DNA of 64,000 nt from Pseudomonas sp. Root562. GTDB lineage: Bacteria > Pseudomonadota > Gammaproteobacteria > Pseudomonadales > Pseudomonadaceae. The first letter of the stretch is position 1; every line of letters begins with the position of its first letter. The stretch is taken from positions 97,375 through 161,374 of the forward strand of contig NZ_LMGK01000006.1 of NCBI RefSeq assembly GCF_001427125.1. The letters run 5' to 3'. Shown here in pieces: positions 35,977-47,002 of this stretch. Both the position numbers and the translations under genes were made by a program. Below the pieces are notes generated by a model that saw nothing but the letters and a program-made list of their open reading frames with translations, did no database searches and was not told the DNA's origin.

Positions 35977-38900
35977 ATGCACATGGACGTTCGCCAATAC
36001 GCTTTCCTCGCTCGTCAGTCGTCCGCCCGGGTGAAATCCCGTGATCGATTCTGGGGCATGCCCAAGCGCGGTCTGGCGTTTCTGTTGGCCAACGTCATGT
36101 TCTGGCAACCGATTTGGGCGCAGGCCGACGGCATCGTGGTGGCCAATCCCGGCACCAGTCTTGGTCAGGCAGGCAATGGCGTGCCGATCGTCAACATCGC
36201 CACGCCCAATGGCAGCGGTCTGTCGCATAACCAGTTCGTCGACTACAACGTCGGTGCTCAAGGCGTCATCCTCAACAACGGCTCGACTCAGACTTCGAGC
36301 ACGCAGTTGGGCGGGATCATCATTGGCAACCCCAACCTGAAAAGCAGCGGCTCGGCGCAAACCATCCTCAACGAAGTGGTGGGCGGCAGTCCCAGCCAGT
36401 TGCGCGGTTACACCGAGGTGGCGGGGCAGTCGGCACGGGTGATCGTCGCCAACCCGTATGGCATCAGCTGCAACGGCTGCGGTTTCATCAACACTCCGCG
36501 TGTGACGTTAACCACCGGCAAACCAGTACTCGACGGCAACGGACGCCTGGATCGTTTTCAAGTGGATCAGGGCAGCGTTTCCATCGACGGTGCCGGGCTT
36601 AATGCCAATAACGTCGACCGCTTCGAAATCATCACCCGCAGCGCGAAAATCAACGCCGAGATTCAGGCGAAGAATCTGACCATCATCGCCGGTCGCAACG
36701 ACGTCAACGCCGACAGCCTCAACACCACCGCCCGCGCCGATGACGGCAGTGCCAAGCCGCAACTGGCCATCGATTCGTCGGCGCTGGGCGGTATGTACGC
36801 CGGGGCGATCAAGTTGGTGGGCACCGAGGCCGGTGTCGGGGTGAAACTGGCCGGCAACCTGGCGGCCAGTGGCGGTGATATTCAGATCGATGCCAATGGG
36901 CATCTGAGCCTGGCGCAGACTGCTGCCACGAACGCGGTCAATGTAAGAGCCGCCAGCCTGGACGCCCAGGGGCCGGTCTACGGTAACGCCGTCAATGTGC
37001 AGACTCAGGGCAATCTGGCCGTGCAGCAAAGCGTTGCTGCTCGGGACAGTATCAGCCTGAGTGCCGGTGGTGTGCTGACCAGCAACGGAGTCATCGAGGC
37101 CGGGGTCAATTCCGATAACAGTCGCAATGGCAATGGTGATGTCAGCCTCAGCGCGCAGACGCTGAACAACAGCGGTAAAAGCGTGATTGCCAGTCGTAAT
37201 CTGACGGTGACGACTGCGCAGACCTTGAGCAATCAGGGTGGCACCCTCAGTGGAAAAAACACGACGATCAGCGCCGGCACCCTGGACAACCAGAACAATG
37301 GTCGATTGCTGGGCAACACCAACCTGAATCTGACGGCCGGTCAGGTGTTGAACGCCCGTGGCGTGATCAACAGCGCCGGCAATCTCACGGGCAACATCGG
37401 GCGACTGGTCAACAGTAACGGCGAACTGACCAGCCAGTTGGATACCGTACTGACGGTGACGTCGCTGGATAACGTCGCCGGCCTGATGATGGCGGGCCGT
37501 TTGCTCGACATCACAGCCCTCGGCACTCTCAACAACAGCGCGGGGAAGATTGCTTCCAAGCAATCGTTGAATGTGCGTGCGCAAAATCTCGACAACCGCA
37601 ACGGCGGCCTGATCACTGCTGCGGGAAAGATGAACCTCACGGCCAATGAAGTCGCAAACATTGCGGGGCGTATTTCCGGCAAGGGCGATATCGAGGCGAA
37701 CATCGCCACCCTGAATCAATCGGCTGGCGAGTTAGTGGCCGAAGGCAATCTGTTGCTGACCGGCAACGTACTGGATAACCGCCAGGATGGCCTCGTCGCG
37801 TCGCTCAAAACACTGACCCTGAACGTCGGGCAGATCGATAACCGTGGCGGGTCACTCTCCAGCCAATCGGGGCTGCTGGTCAAAGGGGCAAGGCTGGACA
37901 ACAGTACTAGTGGCAAGGTGTTGTCGGACACCATGTTGAGCCTGAAAGTCGACCAAATCATCAATGACACGTCCGGCCTGATCTTCAGCAAAGGGGCAAG
38001 CACGCTCACCGGTATCGGCCTGAGCAACCGTGGCGGCAAGATCGTCAGTCAAGCCAGCCTTGACTTTGCTTTCGATGGGGTGGTGAACAATCAGCAGGGC
38101 CTGATCAACAGCGAAGGCCAGTTGACCCTGAACACCGGCAGCCTCGACAACCGTTTGGGCAAACTGTCGAGTCTCGAAGACATGGCGTTGACCACTGTTG
38201 GCGCCGCTTTGAATCAGGGCGGCCTGATCGCCACACAAAAAGGTCTGGCACTGGGAAGTGGCAGCCTCGACAACAGCGTTAACGGCGTCATCAGCGCCAA
38301 GGCTGATTCGACGCTGGTCACCGGCGATTTCAACAATAGCAGCGGCGGTAGTCTGGCGACCGATGGTGCCCTGAACGTCACGGCCGGGCACCTGAATAAC
38401 TCCGCCGGGCAAATCGGCAGCCAGCAGCAGCTTGATCTTTCCCTCGCGTCGCTTGAGCAGGATGGTGGCGAACTGTTCAGCAACAACGACCTCAGCCTGG
38501 ACATGAACAATGGTCTGCTGAACAACCAGCGCGGCAGCATCCATACGCCGGGCCAGTTGCTTCTGAAAAACCTGAACGAGGTGAACAACAGCGCGGGTGA
38601 AATTTCCGGTGCCAAGGCCTGGAGCCTGAACGCGCAAAGCCTGAACAACGATGGCGGCAAACTGCTCAGCAATGAAAAGCTCGGTTTTGTCATCGACCGG
38701 GCACTGAGCAACGTCAAAGGCCTGATTGCCGCCGCCAGCCTGGACAGTCGCAGCGCCAGCCTGAACAACGCCGATGGCGATATTCGCGTTCGGGGCGGCG
38801 CCGATCTGCGGGTGACCGACGACTTCGACAATCGGGGCGGTATTGTCATTGCCGATGATGAGCTGTTCATCAAGGCCACGCGCCTGGACAACCGCGACGA

Positions 38901-41900
38901 AGGTCTGGTCGGTGCCATGCAGGCGCTGAATCTGACGGTCGACCGCCTCGACAACCGCAATGGCGAACTGTCGAGCAAGGTCGATGTGAACCTCATCGGT
39001 GATTACCTCGACAACAGCGACAGCGGCTTCATCCTCGCCGGTGGCAATCTCGCGCTGACGGTGGGGCAGGTGATCAACCGCAACAACGGCCTGATATCCG
39101 GTGACGCCGGGCTCACGCTGACCGGGGATAGCCTGGAAAACAGCGGCCGCCTGATCACGCAAAACGATCTGGCGATCACGCTTTCAGCGGATCTGGACAA
39201 CCAAAAGGGCAGTCTCGTCAGCGAAGGTGCATTGGTCATCGATGCCGAACGCCTCGACAACGACGCTGGTACGGTCTCCAGTGCCAAGGCGCTTGTTATC
39301 AATACGCGGGGAGAGGTCAGCAACCAGGGCGGCAAACTGCTGACCGACTCGACACTCACCCTCGACAGCAGCGCGCTGGATAACCAGGCAAAGGGTGTAC
39401 TCAGCAGCAAGGGCGACCTGAGCATCACCACGGGAGTACTCAACAACAGCCAGGCAAGCATTTACTCCGCCGGTCAGTTGAGTCTCAAAGCCGGGCAGCT
39501 GACCAACACCGGTGGCAGCCTCGGTGCAGGCACTTCGCTGCTGGCCGATGTCAGTGGCCTCGATCAGCAGGGCGGCAAACTGTTCAGCAAAGGTGATCTG
39601 AGCCTGGATCTGAAGGGCGGAACGCTGAACAACCAGGACGGCTTCATCAGTGCGCCCGGTCAACTGCTGCTGAAAAACCTGGCTGACGTGAACAACCGCG
39701 GCGGGGAAATTTCCAGCGAGCTGGGGTTCGAGCTGATTGCTGATCAACTGGACAACAGCGCAGGTCAGTTGCTGAGCAACCAGAAGCTGACCCTGCAAAT
39801 CGAAAACGCACTGACCTCGATCAAAGGCAAGATTGCCGCAGCCGCGTTGCAGGTCCGCGCGTCGAGCCTGGATAACAGTGGCGGTGTCCTGCTCAGTGAT
39901 GGCGATCTCAATGTGACCTTCGATGATCTGTTGACCAATCGGGACAATGGCATCATCAAGGCCGCGCAACAACTGAACCTCAACAGCAACGGCCTGGACA
40001 ATCAGGGCGGTACGCTGCTCGGTGGTTCCGGCATCGCCATTGATCTGGGCGTGACACTGGGGGACCTGAACAACCAGCAAGGCTTGATCAATACAAAAGG
40101 TGAGTTGAGCATCGCCCACCTGCGTGACCTGGATAACCGCAATGGCGAAATTTCCAGCCTCACCAGTTTCAGCCTGGCCGGCAACATTCTGGACAACCGC
40201 GGTGGCAATCTGATCAGCAACGATCAATTGCAGCTCGCCGCCGCCGAAGTGAGAAACCAGGGCGGACTGGTGTCCGGGTGGAATGGCGTAACGGTCTCCG
40301 GCGGCACGCTCGACAACAGCCAGGAAGGCACGATCTCCAGTTTGTTGGGCAACCTGGGCATCGATCTGAGTGGCGCGCTGGTCAACCACACCAAAGGCGG
40401 GTTGGCCGGCAAGGGCGAGCTGAGCATCAAGGCGGCCAGCCTCGATAACAGCAACGGCATTGTCACCAGCGGCGGCAAGCAGACGCTGACGATCTCCAAC
40501 GGCACCATCACCAACACCTCAGGTGGCCTTATCGAAAGCAGCGACACGCTGGATATCCATGCGGCGACGCTGAACAACGCAGCTGGCCAGATTACTGCCA
40601 AAAAGGCGATGTCCTTCACCGGTACGCAACTGGACAACACCGGTGGCAGCCTGGTCGGCGAGGACAGCGTAACCCTCGATTTGCTGGGTGCCCTGACCAA
40701 CATCAACGGTGCACTTGGCAGCCGCGGTCCGCTATTGGTCAAGAGGGCGAGTAGCGTCGATAACCGAGGCGGCCAACTGATCAGCCAGTCCCTGTTGAGC
40801 CTGTTGACTTCCGGCGACCTGAACAATGGTCAGGGCGGCACCCTGTCGGCCAGTGGGCAGTTGGATCTCACCGCAGACGGCACTGTTTACAACGACGTCG
40901 ATGGTTTGATTTCCAGTCGTGATGCCGGGGTTTCCATAACGGCCGCCGCGCTGAACAACGCCAGCGGCGCCGTGCAAAGCTGGGGCTTGCTGAGTGTCGA
41001 GGCGGGCAACGGCGCGATTGATAACCAGGGCGGCAAACTCATCGCCCAGACCGGCGATCTTAATATCAATGCGGCCAGCCTCGACAATCGTGGCGGCATG
41101 CTGTCGAGCCTTAAGGGACTGGTGCAAGCCCGCCTTGACGGTGTTTTGCGCAACAGCCAGGGCGGCAAGCTAGAAGGCAGCCGGCTCGACTTGCGAGCGC
41201 TGGGCGGGATCTACAGTGACGGGGGACGCATAGCCGCCAACACCGGCGACATTCTGCTCAACGCGGGCGGCAACACAGTCGACAACAGCAACGGCGGGAT
41301 CTTCGCCAAAGGTCAGGTCGCCGTCGTCGGCGGCTCGATGAACAATAACGCCGGACAGGTCAGCGGCAACGGCATCGATCTGGGGCTGAGCGGCAATCTT
41401 GCCAACCGTGGCGGCCTGGTCGAAAGCGCCGACACCCTGGCCGTGCGTGCCGCCAACCTCGACAATCAGGGCGGCAAACTGCGGGCATTGGGCACCAGCG
41501 GCAAAACCGACTTCCAGATCGGCAGTCAGTTCGATAACCGCAATGGGCTGGTGGAAACCGCCAATCAGCAACTGACAATTGCGACGCCTGGCCTGCTCAA
41601 TGCCGGCGGCTCTGTAACCCATGTTGGCACCGGCCTGTTCGACATCTCGACCGCCAACGTCATGAACGCTGGCGGCGCTCTGATCACTCGCGGTGACCTG
41701 AACCTGAACGCCAACAGCTGGACCAACAGCAGCGTGATTCAGGCGGGTCGTCTGACGGTGAACGTCAACAACTTCAACCAGACCGCCAGCGGCCAGTTGC
41801 TCGCGTCGAACCAGCTTGTAGGGCGGGGTGTGAACTGGAACAACGACGGGTTGATCGCCAGTGATGGCAGCCTCGATATCCAGTTGAGCGGCGGCTATGG

Positions 41901-44900
41901 CGGCAGTGGCCGCATGAGCAGTCTCGGCGACATGCAGGTCGACGCGTCCAGCATCACCCTCAACAGCGCCGCTAGCATTGCCGGCGGTGGCAACACGAGC
42001 GTGGGCGCTCGTGGCGGGTTGTCGGTACTGAACAACTTTGGGCGCCTGAGCGCGAGCAACAACCTGAATCTCAATGCCGGTGCCGTTAACAACTATGGCA
42101 CGTTGGCGGGCGGGACGAGTTTGAAGCTCAGCGCATCGTCATTGCTGAACGATCAAGGTGGTTTCCTGTTCAGTGGCGGCGATATGAAGCTTCGGGGGGG
42201 TAGCTTCAGTAACAGGAATTCCGATGTTTACAGCCTCGGCGCTATTGATATTGCCCGGGATGATGCGGGTAGCCGGGCGGGGTTGGTGGAGAACCTTTCC
42301 GGGACGATGGAGAGCGTTGGCAACTTCTCGATTCGGTCTGATTCGATTGTCAATCGCAGGGATCAGTTCAAGACTGTTTCGGAGATGTATTCGGCGGATA
42401 TTGGGGTTCGTTGTTATGAGTGTGATGAGCTTCCTTTCAGCTGGGCTGAGATGGATTCACATCCGATTGCTTCCCACCTGGTCTGGGAGCAGAAGTTCAG
42501 AGTCAGCATTCTGGAAGGGGAAAGTTCCAAGGCGGCTTCCATCACGTCGGGTAGCAATTTTGACGTGACTGGAGGTTCATTCCTGAACTCGAACTCTTCA
42601 GTCGCGGCTTCCGGAAACATCACCATCAATGTCGCCAGTTTCGAGAACTCCGGGACTGCCACGGGGGACTATGTTTCCCGTAAGTACGTCACGGGTGGGC
42701 AAAATCTTGATCAATGGAGTCAGATCGTCGCGTACAACATGTACAACGACGCTGATTACAATCGGGACCTGCGTTTCTGGAACGCCAATGAAGTTGAGTC
42801 ACGGGTCACTACGCAGGTCGTTCGATACGGGGCCAAGGGGGAGCAAGATAACTGGTTCCAGCGTTTTGGTCCCGTCTTGCTTGGTTTGTACAAACAGTCA
42901 TATGCCGTCGATTTTGGCGACTCCCTGTACGCGAGCGGTGCCAGAACCGACGCCCCCGACTTCATAAAAAACGCCGTCTTCAGCGAAAAAATCATCGCTT
43001 CTGACCCATCCGGATTTGCATCGGCAATCATCCAGGCCGCCGGCAACGTCACCATCAATGCCGTCAACAAGATCACCAACGGTGTTGAGCGCGCCTACAG
43101 TTCGGGCATCTCCGGTACTTCGCGCAATGCTGGCACCGGGGCCACCGGCACTGGCAAAACCACGATCATCAACCTCAACAGCCAGCTTCCACCGGATCTC
43201 GCCCAGCAACAGGTCAACCCGCTGACCTTGCCCGGCTTCAGCCTGCCGGTGGGCGACAACGGATTGTTCCGTCTGAGCGGTAAAGACGGTACCCATCCTG
43301 GCGTTGTAACGAACCCACCTCGGACCATCGCCTCCCTTTCCGGCGATGCGACCCAGCGCTCGGATGCCGCGCCCGTCAGGGACGCCACCGAGTTGCAGTT
43401 CGACGACAACGACCCGGTGTCGGTCAGAGATCGTGAGCTGGCATTGGCCGGCAACCCATCCCTGAACCTCAACAACAAAACTGCGCAGGTGAATGCCGAT
43501 GGCGTGCAACTGCCCGACCGGGGCAACGTCCTGATCAATGCGCCGCGCGTACAGGGCCTGCCCGATACCAGCGTGCGCAGCAACCCTCACAAATACCTGA
43601 TCGAGACCAACCCGGTACTGACCGAACTCAAGCAGTTCATGAGCTCCGATTACCTGCTGGCCAACCTCGGCTACGACCCCGACACCAGTGCCAAGCGCCT
43701 GGGTGACGGTTTCTTCGAACAACGGTTGATCCAGCAGGCCGTGGTCGAGCGTACTGGACAGCGTTTCATCGATGGCCAGACCTCTGACGAGGCCATGTTC
43801 AAGTACCTGATGAACAACGCCATCGCCAGCAAGGACGAACTGAACCTGTCCGTAGGCGTGACCCTGACGGCCCAGCAAGTCGCGGCCCTGACCCACGACA
43901 TCGTCTGGCTCGAAGAGCACGAGGTGAACGGCGAGAAGGTTCTCGTGCCGGTGTTGTACCTGGCCCAGGCCGACAACCGCCTGGCGCCCAATGGCGCGTT
44001 GATTCAGGGGCGCGATGTAACGCTCATCGCAGGGCAGGATCTGAACAACGCAGGGACCTTGCGGGCGACCAACAACCTGGCGGCATCTGCCGGGCAAGAC
44101 CTGACAAACAGCGGCCTGATCGAAGGCGGGAATCGTCTCGACTTGCTGGCAGGCAACAACATCATCAACCAATCGGGCGGCGTGATCGCCGGACGCGACG
44201 TCACCCTGAGTGCCCTTACCGGCGATGTCATCAACGAACGCACCGTCACCCGCACAGGCTTCAGCAACCAGGGCTACACCCAACAGCGCGACTACCTAGA
44301 CAGCGCCGCGCGCATCGAAGCCGCCAACGACCTGACTATTGGCGCGGGCAGGGACGTGCTGAACAAAGGCAGCGTCATCAGTAGCGGTCGTGATACTGAA
44401 ATCGAGGCTGGTCGCGACATCGGCATCGCCGCCGCTGAACAGCAGAGCAGCGACACCGGCGGAATACAAAAGAGTTCGATCACCCAGTTCGGTTCCAGCC
44501 TCGACGCCGGACGCGATATCTCACTGAGTGCTGGCCGCGACGTGAGCATCGTTGCCAGCGATCTCGAGGCCAAACGCAACATCATCCTGGCCGCCGAAGG
44601 CGATTTGACCGTGGCGTCGGCTGCCGACGAAACCCACTCCTACTACAAGACCAAGAAAGTCACCGCCCAGGAGGACCACATCAAACAAATCGCCAGCACC
44701 CTCACGGCTGGCGGCGATGTAGTGTTGAGCGCCGGTAACGACCTGGCGCTGATCTCCAGCCGGATTACGGCGGGGGACGAAGCGTATCTGGTGGCGGGCA
44801 ACAACATCGAGTTGCTGGCGGCGCAGGACAGCGATTACTCACTGTACGACAAAAAGAAAAACGGCAGTTTCGGCCAAAAAGAAACCCGCCGAGATGAAAT

Positions 44901-46995
44901 CACCAAGGTGACTCACGTTGGAAGTGAAATCACCACGGGCGGTGATTTGACGCTGGTCAGTGGTGGGGATCAGCGATATCAGGTGGCCAAGCTCAACAGC
45001 GGTAGTGACCTGGCCCTGCAGAGTGGTGGTGCGATCACGTTTGAGGGTGTGAAGGATCTGCACCAGGAGAGTCACGAGAAGAGCAGCAACAGTCTGGCGT
45101 GGACCAGTGCCAAGGGTAGGGGGAATACCGATGAGACGTTACGGCAGAGCGAGCTTGTCGCGCAGGGTAACCTGGCGATCAAGGCAGTCGATGGCCTGAA
45201 CATCGACATCAAACAGATTGATCAAAAGTCAGTCAGCGAGACCATCGACGCCATGGTGCAGGCTGATCCGCAGCTCGCGTGGCTCAAAGAGGCTGAACAG
45301 CGCGGGGATGTGGATTGGCGCAAGGTTCAGGAGGTGCACGAGAGCTTCAAGTACAGCCATTCTGGACTGGGCCAAGGGGCAATGCTGGCAATCATGATCA
45401 TCGTCACGGCCTTGACGGCTGGCGCCGCTAGTGCCGCGATTGGAACAGCGGCCAACGCGGCGGCAGCTTCCGGTACTGCCATGGCCGCTGCCGGAACTAC
45501 AGCTGCAGGGACAGCTGTCGCGGCAGGCTGGGGAAATGTGGCTCTAACGGCAGTGGTCACTTCGGCGGCCAGTGGGGCGGCGATCAGTACGATTAACAAC
45601 AAGGGTGATCTTGGAGCGGTCATTAAAGACGTGACTTCCAGCGACAGCCTGAAAGGTTATGTGATTGCAGGCGTTAGTGGTGGCATTGCTGGAGAAAATA
45701 TTGCTGTACGCCTGGCTGTCAACTCGGCCCTTCAGACAGTTGCCAACGGTGGTAAATTTAAAGACAACTTGAGCCAAGCCGCAATCGGACTGGTCGCCGA
45801 TATGATGGCTGGGGCCATCTATGGGCAAGTTGGTACCAGCCTGTTAGGAAGTGGTCTACCCACCAAAGTTGCCGTTCATGCCATCGTGGGTGGCTTGATC
45901 GGCGAAGCGGCTGGCGGTGATTTCGTTACTTCCGCGATGGCCGCCGGAGCCAACAAGGCTCTGATCGAGATGGTAGGGGACAAGATCTTCCCGGGCGTCG
46001 CCCACGAGCAAGTATTGGCGATGACTTCTCAGCTCTTGGGTATGACCGTTGCCGCAGCCGCGGGTGGGAGCGACAAGGATCAGCAAGTCGCGGGGTGGGT
46101 GGCACAGCAGGCTACGGTAAATAACTACCTGACTCACAAGGAGGTTGAGAGCTTAATCGAAGAGGCGAAAACCTGCGTCGCAAGCAACAGCTGTGATCAG
46201 GTTCGGAGTAAATTTGCCGATTTGAATGACGCAAACGAAAAACGTTTTGCGCTGTTTTGTCTGGACAATCCTCAAGGATGTGGATCTCCAGAGCTCCAAA
46301 AGTTTGTCGAGGATTACAACGACACGTACGACCTCCTTTCCAAAGCGCGAGCCTCTGACGATATACCTGCCGGGATGAAAAGTGTCCTGGCCACCACGCA
46401 GATGATGAACGCGGTTGCCAAGGTGCGATTGTTGGAAATGGGAGTCGCCTTGGGCCTAATCCAAGCCGGTAACGATGCTGCCGGGCAGGTTGGTATGAGT
46501 GTTGATTCCGAAAATGTAGGTGTTTTTGCCAAATGGGCAGCTATACTTTTTTGGGGTGGGAAGGGTGTTGGAGCAAAAGGGGGAGGAGCTGTTCCGAACC
46601 TTACTGAACGCGGTACGTTAACTAATGTTTTCCCAAATGACCCTGCTATCGCGCAGCGACCAATAAGGACTCTTGTTCAAGACTCATCTGGTCGTTACTG
46701 GCTGCAAACTCCAAGTGGCAGCAAGATAACGCCATCAGGATCATATGATTTTGTAACAATGCCTGATGGAACAGTTCGAGTCAGTAGACCAAATGTTAAT
46801 GAAGCTTTTTCAACTCACCTTGGACTTAGCGGTGGAGGGGACGTCAAATATGCAGGTTCTATACGCTTTGGGAATAATGATGGTCCAAGTCGAGGGACAA
46901 TAAGTCACTGGACTAATGCTTCTGGACATTACAAGCCGCCAGCATCGTTGAGTAGTAACTCCGGGCTGCCAGAAAATTTATTTAATCCGAAGTAG
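35977..46995 (+). CDS. cdiA: CdiA-type filamentous haemagglutinin with C-terminal toxin
   Basis: This 3672-residue effector has an ESPR-like extended signal peptide (KRGLAFLLANVMFWQPIWAQA) and then the TPS domain with NPYGISCNGCGF. Hundreds of FHA-1 beta-helix repeats of about 20 residues ('LDNxxGxLxSxxxLxL') form a long fibre, to about residue 2150. Later come FHA-2-type repeats (AGRDVTLSA, NNLAASAGQD) and a DUF637-like Gly/Ala-rich region (about 3135-3370). The pre-toxin marker ATVNNYLTHKE at 3379 stands for the VENN motif. The final ~290 residues are the toxin part. It acts by contact on neighbouring cells. The toxin family is unassigned; see the separate entry. Confidence 0.93.
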   Translation: MHMDVRQYAFLARQSSARVKSRDRFWGMPKRGLAFLLANVMFWQPIWAQADGIVVANPGTSLGQAGNGVPIVNIATPNGSGLSHNQFVDYNVGAQGVILNNGSTQTSSTQLGGIIIGNPNLKSSGSAQTILNEVVGGSPSQLRGYTEVAGQSARVIVANPYGISCNGCGFINTPRVTLTTGKPVLDGNGRLDRFQVDQGSVSIDGAGLNANNVDRFEIITRSAKINAEIQAKNLTIIAGRNDVNADSLNTTARADDGSAKPQLAIDSSALGGMYAGAIKLVGTEAGVGVKLAGNLAASGGDIQIDANGHLSLAQTAATNAVNVRAASLDAQGPVYGNAVNVQTQGNLAVQQSVAARDSISLSAGGVLTSNGVIEAGVNSDNSRNGNGDVSLSAQTLNNSGKSVIASRNLTVTTAQTLSNQGGTLSGKNTTISAGTLDNQNNGRLLGNTNLNLTAGQVLNARGVINSAGNLTGNIGRLVNSNGELTSQLDTVLTVTSLDNVAGLMMAGRLLDITALGTLNNSAGKIASKQSLNVRAQNLDNRNGGLITAAGKMNLTANEVANIAGRISGKGDIEANIATLNQSAGELVAEGNLLLTGNVLDNRQDGLVASLKTLTLNVGQIDNRGGSLSSQSGLLVKGARLDNSTSGKVLSDTMLSLKVDQIINDTSGLIFSKGASTLTGIGLSNRGGKIVSQASLDFAFDGVVNNQQGLINSEGQLTLNTGSLDNRLGKLSSLEDMALTTVGAALNQGGLIATQKGLALGSGSLDNSVNGVISAKADSTLVTGDFNNSSGGSLATDGALNVTAGHLNNSAGQIGSQQQLDLSLASLEQDGGELFSNNDLSLDMNNGLLNNQRGSIHTPGQLLLKNLNEVNNSAGEISGAKAWSLNAQSLNNDGGKLLSNEKLGFVIDRALSNVKGLIAAASLDSRSASLNNADGDIRVRGGADLRVTDDFDNRGGIVIADDELFIKATRLDNRDEGLVGAMQALNLTVDRLDNRNGELSSKVDVNLIGDYLDNSDSGFILAGGNLALTVGQVINRNNGLISGDAGLTLTGDSLENSGRLITQNDLAITLSADLDNQKGSLVSEGALVIDAERLDNDAGTVSSAKALVINTRGEVSNQGGKLLTDSTLTLDSSALDNQAKGVLSSKGDLSITTGVLNNSQASIYSAGQLSLKAGQLTNTGGSLGAGTSLLADVSGLDQQGGKLFSKGDLSLDLKGGTLNNQDGFISAPGQLLLKNLADVNNRGGEISSELGFELIADQLDNSAGQLLSNQKLTLQIENALTSIKGKIAAAALQVRASSLDNSGGVLLSDGDLNVTFDDLLTNRDNGIIKAAQQLNLNSNGLDNQGGTLLGGSGIAIDLGVTLGDLNNQQGLINTKGELSIAHLRDLDNRNGEISSLTSFSLAGNILDNRGGNLISNDQLQLAAAEVRNQGGLVSGWNGVTVSGGTLDNSQEGTISSLLGNLGIDLSGALVNHTKGGLAGKGELSIKAASLDNSNGIVTSGGKQTLTISNGTITNTSGGLIESSDTLDIHAATLNNAAGQITAKKAMSFTGTQLDNTGGSLVGEDSVTLDLLGALTNINGALGSRGPLLVKRASSVDNRGGQLISQSLLSLLTSGDLNNGQGGTLSASGQLDLTADGTVYNDVDGLISSRDAGVSITAAALNNASGAVQSWGLLSVEAGNGAIDNQGGKLIAQTGDLNINAASLDNRGGMLSSLKGLVQARLDGVLRNSQGGKLEGSRLDLRALGGIYSDGGRIAANTGDILLNAGGNTVDNSNGGIFAKGQVAVVGGSMNNNAGQVSGNGIDLGLSGNLANRGGLVESADTLAVRAANLDNQGGKLRALGTSGKTDFQIGSQFDNRNGLVETANQQLTIATPGLLNAGGSVTHVGTGLFDISTANVMNAGGALITRGDLNLNANSWTNSSVIQAGRLTVNVNNFNQTASGQLLASNQLVGRGVNWNNDGLIASDGSLDIQLSGGYGGSGRMSSLGDMQVDASSITLNSAASIAGGGNTSVGARGGLSVLNNFGRLSASNNLNLNAGAVNNYGTLAGGTSLKLSASSLLNDQGGFLFSGGDMKLRGGSFSNRNSDVYSLGAIDIARDDAGSRAGLVENLSGTMESVGNFSIRSDSIVNRRDQFKTVSEMYSADIGVRCYECDELPFSWAEMDSHPIASHLVWEQKFRVSILEGESSKAASITSGSNFDVTGGSFLNSNSSVAASGNITINVASFENSGTATGDYVSRKYVTGGQNLDQWSQIVAYNMYNDADYNRDLRFWNANEVESRVTTQVVRYGAKGEQDNWFQRFGPVLLGLYKQSYAVDFGDSLYASGARTDAPDFIKNAVFSEKIIASDPSGFASAIIQAAGNVTINAVNKITNGVERAYSSGISGTSRNAGTGATGTGKTTIINLNSQLPPDLAQQQVNPLTLPGFSLPVGDNGLFRLSGKDGTHPGVVTNPPRTIASLSGDATQRSDAAPVRDATELQFDDNDPVSVRDRELALAGNPSLNLNNKTAQVNADGVQLPDRGNVLINAPRVQGLPDTSVRSNPHKYLIETNPVLTELKQFMSSDYLLANLGYDPDTSAKRLGDGFFEQRLIQQAVVERTGQRFIDGQTSDEAMFKYLMNNAIASKDELNLSVGVTLTAQQVAALTHDIVWLEEHEVNGEKVLVPVLYLAQADNRLAPNGALIQGRDVTLIAGQDLNNAGTLRATNNLAASAGQDLTNSGLIEGGNRLDLLAGNNIINQSGGVIAGRDVTLSALTGDVINERTVTRTGFSNQGYTQQRDYLDSAARIEAANDLTIGAGRDVLNKGSVISSGRDTEIEAGRDIGIAAAEQQSSDTGGIQKSSITQFGSSLDAGRDISLSAGRDVSIVASDLEAKRNIILAAEGDLTVASAADETHSYYKTKKVTAQEDHIKQIASTLTAGGDVVLSAGNDLALISSRITAGDEAYLVAGNNIELLAAQDSDYSLYDKKKNGSFGQKETRRDEITKVTHVGSEITTGGDLTLVSGGDQRYQVAKLNSGSDLALQSGGAITFEGVKDLHQESHEKSSNSLAWTSAKGRGNTDETLRQSELVAQGNLAIKAVDGLNIDIKQIDQKSVSETIDAMVQADPQLAWLKEAEQRGDVDWRKVQEVHESFKYSHSGLGQGAMLAIMIIVTALTAGAASAAIGTAANAAAASGTAMAAAGTTAAGTAVAAGWGNVALTAVVTSAASGAAISTINNKGDLGAVIKDVTSSDSLKGYVIAGVSGGIAGENIAVRLAVNSALQTVANGGKFKDNLSQAAIGLVADMMAGAIYGQVGTSLLGSGLPTKVAVHAIVGGLIGEAAGGDFVTSAMAAGANKALIEMVGDKIFPGVAHEQVLAMTSQLLGMTVAAAAGGSDKDQQVAGWVAQQATVNNYLTHKEVESLIEEAKTCVASNSCDQVRSKFADLNDANEKRFALFCLDNPQGCGSPELQKFVEDYNDTYDLLSKARASDDIPAGMKSVLATTQMMNAVAKVRLLEMGVALGLIQAGNDAAGQVGMSVDSENVGVFAKWAAILFWGGKGVGAKGGGAVPNLTERGTLTNVFPNDPAIAQRPIRTLVQDSSGRYWLQTPSGSKITPSGSYDFVTMPDGTVRVSRPNVNEAFSTHLGLSGGGDVKYAGSIRFGNNDGPSRGTISHWTNASGHYKPPASLSSNSGLPENLFNPK
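46111..46992 (+). other. CdiA-CT: variable C-terminal toxin region
   Basis: It starts at the VENN-like ATVNNYLTHKE (residue 3379) and ends at the stop codon. The first half has two Cys pairs (CVASNSC, CLDNPQGC) and helical segments, and probably serves entry or translocation. The last ~90 residues carry the string GGDVKYAGSIRFGNND and then ISHWTNASGHYKPP, with a His early in the segment (FSTHLGLSGG). I do not recognise the catalytic family. Codon use turns AT-rich from about 46530, which suggests horizontal exchange. Confidence 0.7.
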
Positions 46996-47002
46996 ATTTG
47001 AT

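Noticed and set aside
42898..44283. 461-codon minus-strand frame within cdiA
   Set aside because: Antisense of FHA repeats; low-complexity and without a start signal.
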